Source of the DNA: Volvox africanus
Taxonomy: Eukaryota > Chlorophyta > Chlorophyceae > Chlamydomonadales > Volvocaceae
Reading direction: 5' to 3'
Assembly (NCBI GenBank): GCA_030268105.1
Contig: BSDZ01000003.1
Span: 682,001 to 746,000, forward strand
Length of the DNA: 64,000 nucleotides
Made by a program: the position numbers and the translations under genes. Below, piece after piece: positions 11,641-24,400 of this stretch. Position 1 is the first letter of the stretch, and each line of letters begins with the position of its first letter. The notes under the pieces are model-generated. The model was not told where the DNA came from, did no database searches, and saw nothing but the letters and a program-made list of their open reading frames with translations.

Positions 11641-13294
11641 AGTGAGCCATGCACATATACCATTTAATGATGCAATTAGGGCCAGGCAGACCTGGGCGCA
11701 TTGCAAATTTCATTAGGTTTCGGGCTGGCCTAAAGGTGCCGGTTAGATTTCCGCTGGCTGATGATCAGGGCAGGTTGTTGAGAGTGCGCAATGCACATAT
11801 ACCAATTAACGATGCAATAAGGTCCAGGCAGGCCTGGGCGCATTGCAAATTTCAATAGGTTCGGGCTGGCTGAGAGTCCCTGGTAAGATTCCTGCTAGCT
11901 GATGACCAGGGAAGGTTTTTGAGAGTGCGCAATGCACATATACCAATGAATGATGCAATAAGGTCCGGGCAGGCCTGGGCGCATTGCAAAGATTAACAGG
12001 TTTTGGGATGGCAGAGAGTCGCTGGTTAGATTCCCGCTGGCTGATCATCAGGATAGGTTGTTTAGAGTGAGCCATGCACATATAAGAACAAATAATGCAA
12101 TAAGGGCCAGGCAGGCCTGAGCGCATTGCAAATATAAAAAGGATTGGGCTGGCCTAGAGTCGCTGGTTAGATTCCCGCTTGCTGATGATTAGGGCAGGTT
12201 GTTGAGAGTGTGCAATGCACATATACCAATTTATGATGCAATAAGGGCCAGGCATGGCTGGGCGCATTGCAAATCTAAACAGGTTTGGGCTGGCCGTGAG
12301 TCGCCGGTTAGATTCCCGCTGCCTGATGCTCAGGGCAGGTTATTGAGGGTGCGCAATGCACATATACCAATGAATGATGCAAAAAGGGCCAGACATAGCT
12401 GGGCGCATTGCAAATATAACCAAGTTTGGGCTGGCCGAGAGTCTCCGGTTAGATTCCCTCTGGCAGGTTGTTGAGAGTGCGCAATGCACATATACCAATG
12501 AATGATGCAATAAGGGCCAGGCAGGCCTGGGCGCATTGCAAATTTCAAAAGGTTTTGGGCTGGCCGAGACTCTCCAGTTAGATTCCCCCTGGCTGATGAC
12601 CAGGGAAGGTTGTTGAGAGTGCGCAATGCACATATACCAATGAATGATGCAATAAGGGCCAGGCAGGCCTGAGAGCATTGCAAATTTCAATAGGTTTTTG
12701 GCTGGCCTAGAGTCGCTGGTTAGCTTTCAGCTGGCTGATGATCAGGGCAGTTTGTTGAGAGTGAGCCATGCACATATACCAATGAATGATGCAATAAGGG
12801 CCAGGCATGGCTGGGCGCATTTCAAATATAAACAAGTTTAGGCTGGCCGAGAGTCGCCGGTTAGATTCCCTCTGGCAGGTTGTTGAGACTGCGCAATGCA
12901 CATATTTCAATAAATGATGCAATAAGGGCCAGGCAGGCCTGGGCGCATTGCAAATATAAACAAGTTTGGGCTGGCCGAGAGTCGCTAGTTAGATTCCCGC
13001 TGCCTGATGATCAGGTTAGGTTGTTGAGAGTGAGCCATGCACATATACCAATTAATGATGCAATAAGGTCCAGGCAGGCCTAAAAGCATTGCAAATATTA
13101 ACAGGTTTGGGCTGGCCGAGAGTCGCTGGTTAGATTCCCGCTCGCTGATGATCATGGCAGGTTGTTGACAGTGAGCAATGCACATGTAAGAATAAATGAT
13201 GCAATAAGGGCCAGGCAGCCTTGAAAGAACTGCAAATAATACCAGGTTTGGGCTGGCCGAGTATTACCGTTTAGATTCCAACTGGCTGATGATC
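11641..13294. repeat. Mixed satellite monomers, single-copy order
   Basis: About twelve long and short monomers in no internal repeating order. Positions 11,649-12,126 match 35,991-36,468 almost exactly, including the 424-bp trimer type, so this part is related to the junction of the two 18.5-kb units. No non-satellite sequence is seen. Confidence 0.8.
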
Positions 13295-16200
13295 AGGGCA
13301 GGTTGTTGACAGTGAGCAATGCACATGTAAGAATAAATGATGCAATAAGGGCCAGGCAGCCTTGAAAGAACTGCAAATAATACCAGGTTTGGGCTGGCTG
13401 AGTATTACCGTTTAGATTCCCACTGGCTGATGATCAGGGCAGATTGTTGAGAGTGAGCCATGCACATGTAAGAATAAATGATGCAATTAGGTCCAGGCAG
13501 GCATGGGCGCATTGCAAATATAAACAAGTTTGGGCTGGCCGAGAGTCGCTAGTTAGATTCCCGCTGCCTGATGATCAGGGCAAATTATTGAGGGTGCGCA
13601 ATGCACATATACCAATGAATGATGCAATAAGGGCCAGACATGCCTGGGCACATTGCAAATATAAACAAGTCTGGGCTGGCCGAGAGTCACGGGTTAGATT
13701 CCTTCTGGCAGGTTGTTGAGAATGCGCAATGCACATATTTCAATGAATGATGCAATAAGGGCCAGGCAGGCCTGGGCGCATTGCAAATATAAACAGGTTT
13801 GGGCTTGCCTAGAGTTGCTGGTAAGTTACCCGTTGGCTGATGATCAGGGCAGATTGTTCAGAGTGAGCCATGCACATATACCAATGAATGATGCAATAAG
13901 GGCCAGACATGGCTGGGCGCATTGCAAATATAACCAAGTTTGGGCTGGCCGAGAGTCTCCGGTTAGATTCCCTCTGGCAGGTTGTTGAGAGTGCGCAATG
14001 CACATATACCAATTAATGATGCAATAAGGGCCAGGCAGGCCTAGGCGCATTTCAAATTTCAATAGGTTTTGGGCTGGCCGAGACTCTCCAGTTAGATTCC
14101 CCGTGGCTGATGACCAGGGAAGGTTGTTGAGAGTGAGCCATGCACATATATGAATAAATGATGCAATAAGGTCCAGGCAGGCCTTGGCACATTGCAAATA
14201 TAAACAGGTTTGGGCTGGCCGTGAGTCGCTGGTTAGATTCCCGCTGGCTGATGATCAGGGCAGGTTGTTGAGAGTGAGCCATGCACATATACCAATGAAT
14301 GATGCAATAAGGGCCAGGCATGGCTGGGCGCATTTCAAATATAAACAAGTTTAGGCTGGCCGAGAGTGGCCGGTTAGATTCCCTCTGGCAGGTTGTTGAG
14401 AGTGAGTCATGCACATATTTCAATAAATGATGCAATAAGGGCCATGCAGGCCTGGGCGCATTGCAAATATAAACAGGTTTGGGCTGGCCGAGAGTCGCTG
14501 GTTAGATTCCTGCTGGCTGATGATCAAGGCAGGTTGTTGAGAGTGAGCCATGCACATATACCAATGAATGATGCAATAAGGGCCAGGCATGGCTGGGCGC
14601 ATTGCAAATATAAACAAGATTGGGCTGGCCGATTGTCGCCGGTTAGATTCCCTCTGGCAGGTTGTTGAGACTGCGCAATGCACATATATCAATGAATGAT
14701 GCAATGAGGGCCAGGCAGGCCTGGGCGCATTGCAAATATAAACAGGTTTGGGCTGGCCGAGAGTCGCTGGTTAGATTCTCGCTGGCGGATGATCAGGTTA
14801 GGTTGTTGAGAGTGAGCCATGCACATATACCAATGAATGATGCAATAAGGTCCAGGCAGGCCTAAAAGCATTGCAAATATTAACAGGTTTGGGCTGGCCG
14901 AGAGTCGCTGGTTAGATTCCCGCTGGCTGATGATCATGGCAGGTTGTTGACAGTGAGCAATGCACATGTAAGAATAAATGATGCAATAAGGGCCAGGCAG
15001 CCTTGAAAGAACTGCAAATAATACCAGGTTTGGGCTGGCTGAGTATTACCGTTTAGATTCCCACTGGCTGATGATCAGGGCAGATTGTTGAGAGTGAGCC
15101 ATGCACATGTAAGAATAAATGATGCAATTAGGTCCAGGCAGGCATGGGCGCATTGCAAATATAAACAAGTTTGGGCTGGCCGAGAGTCGCTAGTTAGATT
15201 CCCGCTGCCTGATGATCAGGGCAAATTATTGAGGGTGCGCAATGCACATATACCAATGAATGACGCAATAAGGGCCAGACATGCCTGGGCACATTGCAAA
15301 TATAAACAAGTCTGGGCTGGCCGAGAGTCACGGGTTAGATTCCTTCTGGCAGGTTGTTGAGAATGCGCAATGCACATATTTCAATGAATGATGCAATAAG
15401 GGCCAGGCAGGCCTGGGCGCATTGCAAATATAAACAGGTTTGGGCTTGCCTAGAGTTGCTGGTAAGTTACCCGTTGGCTGATGATCAGGGCAGATTGTTC
15501 AGAGTGAGCCATGCACATATACCAATGAATGATGCAATAAGGGCCAGACATGGCTGGGCGCATTGCAAATATAACCAAGTTTGGGCTGGCCGAGAGTCTC
15601 CGGTTAGATTCCCTCTGGCAGGTTGTTGAGAGTGCGCAATGCACATATACCAATTAATGATGCAATAAGGGCCAGGCAGGCCTAGGCGCATTTCAAATTT
15701 CAATAGGTTTTGGGCTGGCCGAGACTCTCCAGTTAGATTCCCCGTGGCTGATGACCAGGGAAGGTTGTTGAGAGTGAGCCATGCACATATATGAATAAAT
15801 GATGCAATAAGGTCCAGGCAGGCCTTGGCACATTGCAAATATAAACAGGTTTGGGCTGGCCGTGAGTCGCTGGTTAGATTCCCGCTGGCTGATGATCAGG
15901 GCAGGTTGTTGAGAGTGAGCCATGCACATATACCAATGAATGATGCAATAAGGGCCAGGCATGGCTGGGCGCATTTCAAATATAAACAAGTTTAGGCTGG
16001 CCGAGAGTGGCCGGTTAGATTCCCTCTGGCAGGTTGTTGAGAGTGAGTCATGCACATATTTCAATAAATGATGCAATAAGGGCCATGCAGGCCTGGGCGC
16101 ATTGCAAATATAAACAGGTTTGGGCTGGCCGAGAGTCGCTGGTTAGATTCCTGCTGGCTGATGATCAAGGCAGGTTGTTGAGAGTGAGCCATGCACATAT

Positions 16201-16740
16201 ACCAATGAATGATGCAATAAGGGCCAGGCATGGCTGGGCGCATTGCAAATATAAACAAGATTGGGCTGGCCGAGAGTCGCCGGTTAGATTCCCTCTGGCA
16301 GGTTGTTGAGACTGCGCAATGCACATATATCAATGAATGATGCAATGAGGGCCAGGCAGGCCTGGGCGCATTGCAAATATAAACAGGTTTGGGCTGGCCG
16401 AGAGTCGCTGGTTAGATTCTCGCTGGCTGATGATCAGGTTAGGTTGTTGAGAGTGAGCCATGCACATATACCAATGAATGATGCAATAAGGTCCAGGCAG
16501 GCCTAAAAGCATTGCAAATATTAACAGGTTTGGGCTGGCCGAGAGTCGCTGGTTAGATTCCCGCTGGCTGATGATCATGGCAGGTTGTTGACAGTGAGCA
16601 ATGCACATGTAAGAATAAATGATGCAATAAGGGCCAGGCAGCCTTGAAAGAACTGCAAATAATACCAGGTTTGGGCTGGCCGAGTATTACCGTTTAGATT
16701 CCCACTGGCTGATGATCAGGGCAGATTGTTGAGAGTGAGC
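13295..16740. repeat. 1,641-bp tandem duplication of satellite block
   Basis: Sequence at 13,307 recurs at 14,948 (offset 1,641 bp), and the same offset holds at 13,444/15,085, 13,713/15,354 and 14,393/16,034. One unit is about twelve monomers and includes a subfamily II monomer. The second copy runs slightly past one unit and diverges at about 16,740. Visible differences include GATTGTCGCC versus GAGAGTCGCC near 14,632/16,273 and GATGCAATAAGG versus GACGCAATAAGG near 13,620/15,262. Confidence 0.9.
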
Positions 16741-17613
16741 CATGCACATGTAAGAATAAATGATGCAATGAGGTCCAGGCAGCCCTGAAAGAATTGCAAA
16801 TATTTAAAGGATTGGGCGTGCCGAGTATTACCGTTTAGATTCCCACTGGCTGATGATCAGGGCAGATTGTTGAGAGTGAGCCACGCACATGTAAGAATAA
16901 ATGATGCAATTAGGTCCAGTCAGCCCTGAAAGAGTTGCAAATATTAAAAGGATTGGGCTGGCCGAGTGTCGCCGGTTAGATTCCCGCTGGCAGATTGTTA
17001 AGAGTGCGCAATTCACATATACCAATAAATGATGCCATAAGGGCCAGGCAGGGCTGGGCGCATTGCAAATTTCAATAGGTTCGGGCTGGCCAAGAGTCGC
17101 TGGTTAGATTCCCGCTGGCTGATGATCAGGGAAGGTTGTAAAGAGTGCGCAATGCACATTTAAGAATAAATGATGCAATAAGGTCCACGCAGGCCTGGGC
17201 GCATCGCAAATTTCAAAATGTTTAGGCTGGCCGAGAGTCGCCGGTTAGAATCCCACTGGCTGATGATCAGGGCAGGTTGTTGAGGGTGCGAAATCATGAT
17301 GATGGTGATGATGATGATCATGGCAGGTTGTTGAGAGTGAGCCTTGCACATATAAGAATAAATGATGCAATTAGGGCCAGGCAGACCTGGGCGCATTGCA
17401 AATTTTAACAGGTTTGGGCTAGGCGAGGGTCTCCTGTAATATTCCCACTGGCTGATGTTTAGGGCAGGATGCTGAGAGTGAGTCATGCACATATAAGAAT
17501 AAATAATGCAATAAGGGCCAGGCAGGCCTGAGTGCATTGCAAATATAAAAAGGATTGGGCTGGCCTAAAGTCGCTGGTTGGATTCCCGCTGGCTGATGAT
17601 CAAGGAAGGTTCC
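16741..17613. repeat. Subfamily II and GAT-microsatellite monomers
   Basis: Two subfamily II monomers are followed by a CAGATTGTTAAGAGTGCGCAATTC monomer, a CACATTTAAGAATAAATG monomer and a GAT-tract monomer near 17,294-17,318. The order matches the unit that recurs at 20.5-29.1 kb and at 35.2-35.9 kb. It ends where the 18.5-kb unit begins. Confidence 0.8.
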
Positions 17614-18885
17614 TGAGAGTGCGCAATGCACATATACCAATTAACGATGCAATAAGGTCCAGGCAGGCCTGGGCGCATTGCAAATTTCAATAGGTTCGGG
17701 CTGGCTGAGAGTCCCTGGTAAGATTCCTGCTAGCTGATGACCAGGGAAGGTTGTTGAGAGTGCGCAATGCACATATACCAATGAATGATGCAATAAGGTC
17801 CGGGCAGGCCTGGGCGCATTGCAAAGATTAACAGGTTTTGGGATGGCAGAGAGTCGCTGGTTAGATTCCCGCTGGATGATCATCAGGATAGGTTGTTTAG
17901 AGTGAGCCATGCACATATAAGAATAAATAATGCAATAAGGGCCAGGCAGGCCTGAGCGCATTGCAAATATAAAAAGGATTGGGCTGGCCTAAAGTCGCTG
18001 GTTAGATTCCCGCTGGCTGATGATCAGGGCAGGTTGTTGAGAGTGCGCAATGCACATATACCAATTAACGATGCAATAAGGTCCAGGCAGGCCTGGGCGC
18101 ATTGCAAATTTCAATAGGTTCGGGCTGGCTGAGAGTCCCTGGTAAGATTCCTGCTAGCTGATTACCAGGGAAGGTTGTTGAGAGTGCGCAATGCACATAT
18201 ACCAATGAATGATGCAATAAGGTCCGGGCAGGCCTGGGCGCATTGCAAAGATTAACAGGTTTTGGGATGGCAGAGAGTCGCTGGTTAGATTCCCGCTGGC
18301 TGATCATCAGGATAGGTTGTTTAGAGTGAGCCATGCACATATAAGAATAAATAATGCAATAAGGGCCAGGCAGGCCTGAGTGCATTGCAAATATAAAAAG
18401 GATTGGGCTGGCCTAAAGTCGCTGGTTAGATTCCCGCTGGCTGATGATCAGGGCAGGTTGTTGAGAGTGCGCAATGCACATATACCAATTAACGATGCAA
18501 TAAGGTCCAGGCAGGCCTGGGCGCATTGCAAATTTCAATAGGTTCGGGCTGGCTGAGAGTCCCTGGTAAGATTCCTGCTAGCTGATGACCAGGGAAGGTT
18601 GTTGAGAGTGCGCAATGCACATATACCAATGAATGATGCAATAAGGTCCGGGCAGGCCTGGGCGCATTGCAAAGATTAACAGGTTTTGGGATGGCAGAGA
18701 GTCGCTGGTTAGATTCCCGCTGGCTGATCATCAGGATAGGTTGTTTAGAGTGAGCCATGCACATATAAGAATAAATAATGCAATAAGGGCCAGGAAGGCC
18801 TGAGCGCATTGCAAATATAAAAAGGATTGGGCTGGCCTAGAGTCGCTGGTTAGATTCCCGCTGGCTGATGATCAGGGCAGGTTGT
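17614..18885. repeat. 424-bp trimer higher-order repeat, three copies
   Basis: A three-monomer unit repeats at 17,641, 18,065 and 18,489 (offset 424 bp). Each unit combines a TTAACGATGC monomer with TGAGAGTCCCTGGTAAG, a monomer with AAAGATTAACAGGTTTTGGGATGG, and an ATAATGCAATAAGG monomer with AAATATAAAAAGG. Differences between the units are single bases, such as GATGACCAGG versus GATTACCAGG. The same trimer recurs at 34,340-35,050 and 36,121-37,392. Confidence 0.9.
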
Positions 18886-19120
18886 TGAGAGTGTGCAATG
18901 CACATATACCAATTCATGATGCAATAAGGGCCAGGCATGGCTGGGCGCATTGCAAATCTAAACAGGTTTGGGCTGGCCGTGAGTCGCTAGTTAGATTCCC
19001 GCTGCCTGATGCTCAGGGCAGGTTATTTAGGGTGCGCAATGCACATATACCAATGAATGATGCAATAAGGGCCAGGCAGGCCTGGGCGCATTGCAAATTT
19101 CATTAGGTTTTGGGCTGGGT

Positions 19121-21413
19121 GAGAGTCCCTGGTAAGATTCCTGCTAGCTGATGACCAGGGAAGGTTGTTGAGAGTTCGCAATGCACATATACCAATGAAT
19201 GATGCAATAAGGTACAGGCAGGCCTGAGCGCATTGCAAATATAAACAGGTTTTGGGCTGGCAGAGAGTTGCTGGTTAGATTCCCGCTGGCTGATCATCAG
19301 GGCAGGTTGTTGAGAGTGAGCCATGCACATATAAGAATAAATAATGCAGTAAGGGCCAGGCATGGCTGGGCGCATTGCAAATATAAACAAGTTTGGGATG
19401 GCCGAGAGTCGCCGGTTAGATTCCCACTGGCAGGTTGTTGAGACTGCGCAATGCACATATATCAATAAATGATGCAATAAGGGCCAGGCAGGCCTGGGCG
19501 CATTGCAAATATAAACAGGTTTGGGCTGGCAGAGAGTCGCTGGTTAGATTCCTGCTGGCTGATGATCAAGGCAGGTTTTTGAGAGTGAGCCATGCACATA
19601 TACCAATGAATGATGCAATAGGGGCCAGGCATGCATGGGCGCATTGCAAATATAAACAAGTTTGGGATGGCCGAGAGTCGCCGGTTAGATTCCCTCTGGC
19701 GGGTTGTTGAGACTGCGCAATGCACATATATCAATGAATAATGCAATGAGGGCCAGGCAGGCCTGGGCGCATTGAAAATATAAACAGGTTTGGGCTGGCC
19801 GAGAGTCGCTGGTTAGATTCTCGCTGGCTGATGATCAGGGCAGGTTGTTGAGAGTGAGCCATGCACATATACCAATTAATGATGCAATAAGGTACAGGCA
19901 GGCCTAAAAGCATTGCAAATATTAACAGGTTTGGGCTGGCTGAGAGTCGCTGGTTAGATTCCCGCTGGCTGATGATCATGGCAGGTTGTTAACAGTGAGC
20001 CATGCACATGTAAGAATAAATGATGCAATAAGGGCCAGGCATGGCTGGGCGCATGGCAAATATAAACAAGTTTGGGATGGCCGAGAGTCGCCGGTTAGAT
20101 TCCCTCTGGCAGGTTGTTGAGACTGCGCAATGCACATATATCAATAAATGATGCAATAAGGGCCAGGCAGGCCTGGGCGCATTGCAAATATAAACAGGTT
20201 TGGGCTGGCCGAGAGTCGCTGGTTAGATTCCTGCTGGCTGATGATCAAGGCAGGTTGTTGAGAGTGAGCCATGCACATATACCAATGAATGATGCAATAA
20301 GGACCAGGCATGGCTGGGCGCATTGCAAATATAAACAAGATTGGGCTGGCCGAGAGTCGCTGGTGAGTTTCTCGCTGGCTGATGATTAGGGCAGGTTGTT
20401 GAGAGTGAGCCATGCACATATACCAATTAATGATGCAATAAGGTCCAGGCAGGCCTAAAAGCATTGCAAATATTAACAGGTTTGGGCTGGCCGAGAGTCG
20501 CTGGTTAGATTCCCGCTGGCTGATGATCATGGCAGGTTGTTGACAGTGAGCCATGCACATGTAAGAATAAATGATGCAATAAGGGCCAGGCAGCCTTGAA
20601 AGAACTGCAAATAATAACAGGTTTGGGCTGGCCGAGAGTCGCCGGTTAGATTCCCACTGGCTGATGATCAGGGCAGGTTGTTGAGAGTAAGCCATGCACA
20701 TGTAAGAATAAATGATGCAATTAGGTCAAGGCAGCCCTGAAAGAATTGCAAATATTTAAAGGATTGGGCTGGCCGAGTATTACCGTTTAGATTCCCACTG
20801 GCTGATGATCAGGGCAGATTGTTGAGAGTGAGCCATGCACATGTAAGAATAAATGATGCAATTAGGTCCAGGCAGCCCTGAAAGAGTTGCAAATATTAAA
20901 AGGATTGGGCTGGCCGAGTGTCGCCGGTTAGATTCCCGCTGGCAGATTGTTAAGAGTGCGCAATTCACATATACCAATAAATGATGCCATAAGGGCCAGG
21001 CAGGGCTGGGCGCATTGCAAATTTCAATAGGTTCGGGCTGGCCAAGAGTTGCTGGTTAGATTCCCGCTGGCTGATGATCAGGGAAGGTTGTTAAGAGTGC
21101 GCAATGCACATTTCAGAATAAATGATGGAATAAGGTCCACACAGGCCTGGGCGCATTGCAAATTTCAAAATGTTTAGGCTGGCCGAGAGTCGCCGGTTAG
21201 AATCCCACTGGCTGATGATCAGGGCAGGTTGTTGAGGGTGCGCAATCATGATGATGGTGATGATGATGATCATGGCAGGTTGTTGAGAGTGAGCCTTGCA
21301 CATATAAGAATAAATGATGCAATTAGGGCCAGGCAGACCTGGGCGCATTGCAAATAAAAACAGGTTTGGGTCTGGCCGAGAGTCGCAAGTTAGATTCCCA
21401 CTGCCTGATGATC
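19121..21413. repeat. 2.3-kb block duplicated inside the 18.5-kb unit, copy 1
   Basis: This block recurs at 31,888-34,181 (offset 12,767 bp) and again, through the 18.5-kb duplication, at about 37,628-39,920. The matching stretch starts at GAGAGTCCCTGGTAAG and ends inside CTGATGATCAGGG, where the partner reads CTGATGATCATGG. Very few differences are visible over 2.3 kb. Confidence 0.88.
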
Positions 21414-24400
21414 AGGGCAGGTTGTTGAGAGTGAGCCATGCACATATACCAATGAATGATGCAATAAGGGCCAGACATGGCTGGGCGCATTGGAAATATA
21501 ACCAAGTTTGGGCTGGCCGAGAGTCTCCAGTTAGATTCCCTCTGGCAGGTTGTTGAGAGTGCGCAATGCACATATACCAATTAATGATGCAATAAGGGCC
21601 AGGCAGGCCTTGGCACATTGCAAATATAAACAGGTTTGGGCTGGCCGTGAGTCGCTGGTTAGATTCCTGCTGGCTGATGATCAAGGCAGGTTGTTGAGAG
21701 TGAGCCATGCACATATACCAATTAATGATGCAATAAGGTCCAGGCAGGCCTAAAAGCATTGCAAATATTAACAGGTTTGGGCTGGCCGAGAGTCGCTGGT
21801 TAGATTCCCGCTGGCTGATGATCATGGCAGGTTGTTAACAGTGAGCCATGCACATGTAAGAATAAATGATGCAATAAGGGCCAGGCAGCCTTGAAAGAAC
21901 TGCAAATAATAACAGGTTTGGGCTGGCCGAGTATTACCGTTTAGATTCCCACTGGCTGATGATCAGGGCAGGTTGTTGAGAGTAAGCCATGCACATGTAA
22001 GAATAAATGATGCAATTAGGTCAAGGCAGCCCTGAAAGAATTGCAAATATTTAAAGGATTGGGCTGGCCGAGTATTACCGTTTAGATTCCCACTGGCTGA
22101 TGATCAGGGCAGATTGTTGAGAGTGAGCCATGCACATGTAAGAATAAATGATGCAATTAGGTCCAGGCAGCCCTGAAAGAGTTGCAAATATTAAAAGGAT
22201 TGGGCTGGCCGAGTGTCGCCGGTTAGATTCCCGCTGGCAGATTGTTAAGAGTGCGCAATTCACATATACCAATAAATGATGCCATAAGGGCCAGGCAGGG
22301 CTGGGCGCATTGCAAATTTCAATAGGTTTGGGCTGGCCAAGAGTCGCTGGTTAGATTCCCGCTGGCTGATGATCAGGGAAGGTTGTTAAGAGTGCGCAAT
22401 GCACATTTAAGAATAAATGATGCAATAAGGTCCACGCAGGCCTGGGCGCATTGCAAATTTCAAAATGTTTAGGCTGGCCGAGAGTCGCCGGTTAGAATCC
22501 CACTGGCTGATGATCAGGGCAGGTTGTTGAGGGTGCGCAATCATAATGATGGTGATGATGATGATCATGGCAGGTTGTTGAGAGTGAGCCTTGCACATAT
22601 AAGAATAAATGATGCAATTAGGGCCAGGCAGACCTGGGCGCATTGCAAATAAAAACAGGTTTGGGTCTGACCGAGAGTCGCAAGTTAGATTCCCACTGCC
22701 TGATGATCAGGGCAGGTTGTTGAGAGTGAGCCATGCACATATACCAATGAATGATGCAATAAGGGCCAGACATGGCTGGGCGCATTGCAAATATAACCAA
22801 GTTTGGGCTGGCCGAGAGTCTCCAGTTAGATTCCCTCTGGCAGGTTGTTGAGAGTGCGCAATGCACATATACCAATTAATGATGCAATAAGGGCCAGGCA
22901 GGCCTTGGCACATTGCAAATATAAACAGGTTTGGGCTGGCCGTGAGTCGCTGGTAAGATTCCTGCTGGCTGATGATCAAGGCAGGTTGTTGAGAGTGAGC
23001 CATGCACATATACCAATGAATGATGCAATAAGGACCAGGCATGGCTGGGCGCATTGCAAATATAAACAAGATTGGGCTGGCCGAGAGTCGCTGGTTAGAT
23101 TCTCGCTGGCTGATGATTAGGGCAGGTTGTTGAGAGTGAGCCATGCACATATACCAATTAATGATGCAATAAGGTCCAGGCAGGCCTAAAAGCATTGCAA
23201 ATATTAACAGGTTTGGGCTGGCCGAGAGTCGCTGGTTAGATTCCCGCTGGCTGATGATCATGGCAGGTTGTTAACAGTGAGCCATGCACATGTAAGAATA
23301 AATGATGCAATAAGGGCCAGGCAGCCTTGAAAGAACTGCAAATAATACCAGGTTTGGGCTGGCCGAGTATTACCGTTTAGATTCCCACTGGCTGATGATC
23401 AGGGCAGGTTGTTGAGAGTAAGCCATGCACATGTGAGAATAAATGATGCAATTAGGTCAAGGCAGCCCTGAAAGAATTGCAAATATTTAAAGGATTGGGC
23501 TGGCCGAGTATTACCGTTTAGATTCCCACTGGCTGATGATCAGGGCAGATTGTTGAGAGTGAGCCATGCACATGTAAGAATAAATGATGCAATTAGGTCC
23601 AGGCAGCCCTGAAAGAGTTGCAAATATTAAAAGGATTGGGCTGGCCGAGTGTCGCCGGTTAGATTCCCGCTGGCAGATTGTTAAGAGTGCGCAATTCACA
23701 TATACCAATAAATGATGCCATAAGGGCCAGGCAGGGCTGGGCGCATTGCAAATTTCAATAGGTTCGGGCTGGCCAAGAGTCGCTGGTTAGATTCCCGCTG
23801 GCTGATGATCAGGGAAGGTTGTTAAGAGTGCGCAATGCACATTTAAGAATAAATGATGCAATAAGGTCCACGCAGGCCTGGGCGCTTTGCAAATTTCAAA
23901 ATGTTTAGGCTGGCCGAGAGTCGCCGGTTAGAATCCCACTGGCTGATTATCAGGGCAGGTTCTTGAGGGTGCGCAATCATGATGATGGTGATGATGATGA
24001 TCATGGCAGGTTGTTGAGAGTGAGCCTTGCACATATAAGAATAAATGATGCAATTAGGGCCAGGCAGACCTGGGCGCATTGCAAATAAAAACAGGTTTGG
24101 GTCTGGCCGAGAGTCGCAAGTTAGATTCCCGCTGCCTGATGATCAGGGCAGGTTGTTGAGAGTGAGCCATGCACATATACCAATGAATGATGCAAAAAGG
24201 GCCAGACATGCCTGGGCACATTGCAAATATAAACATGTTTGGGCTGGCCGAGAGTCACGGGTTAGATTCCTTCTGGCAGGTTGTTGAGAATGCGCAATGC
24301 ACATATTTCAATGAATGATGCGATAAGGGCCAGGCAGGCCTGGGCGCATTGCAAATATAAACAGGTTTGGGCTGGCCGTGAGTCGCTGGTTAGATTCCTG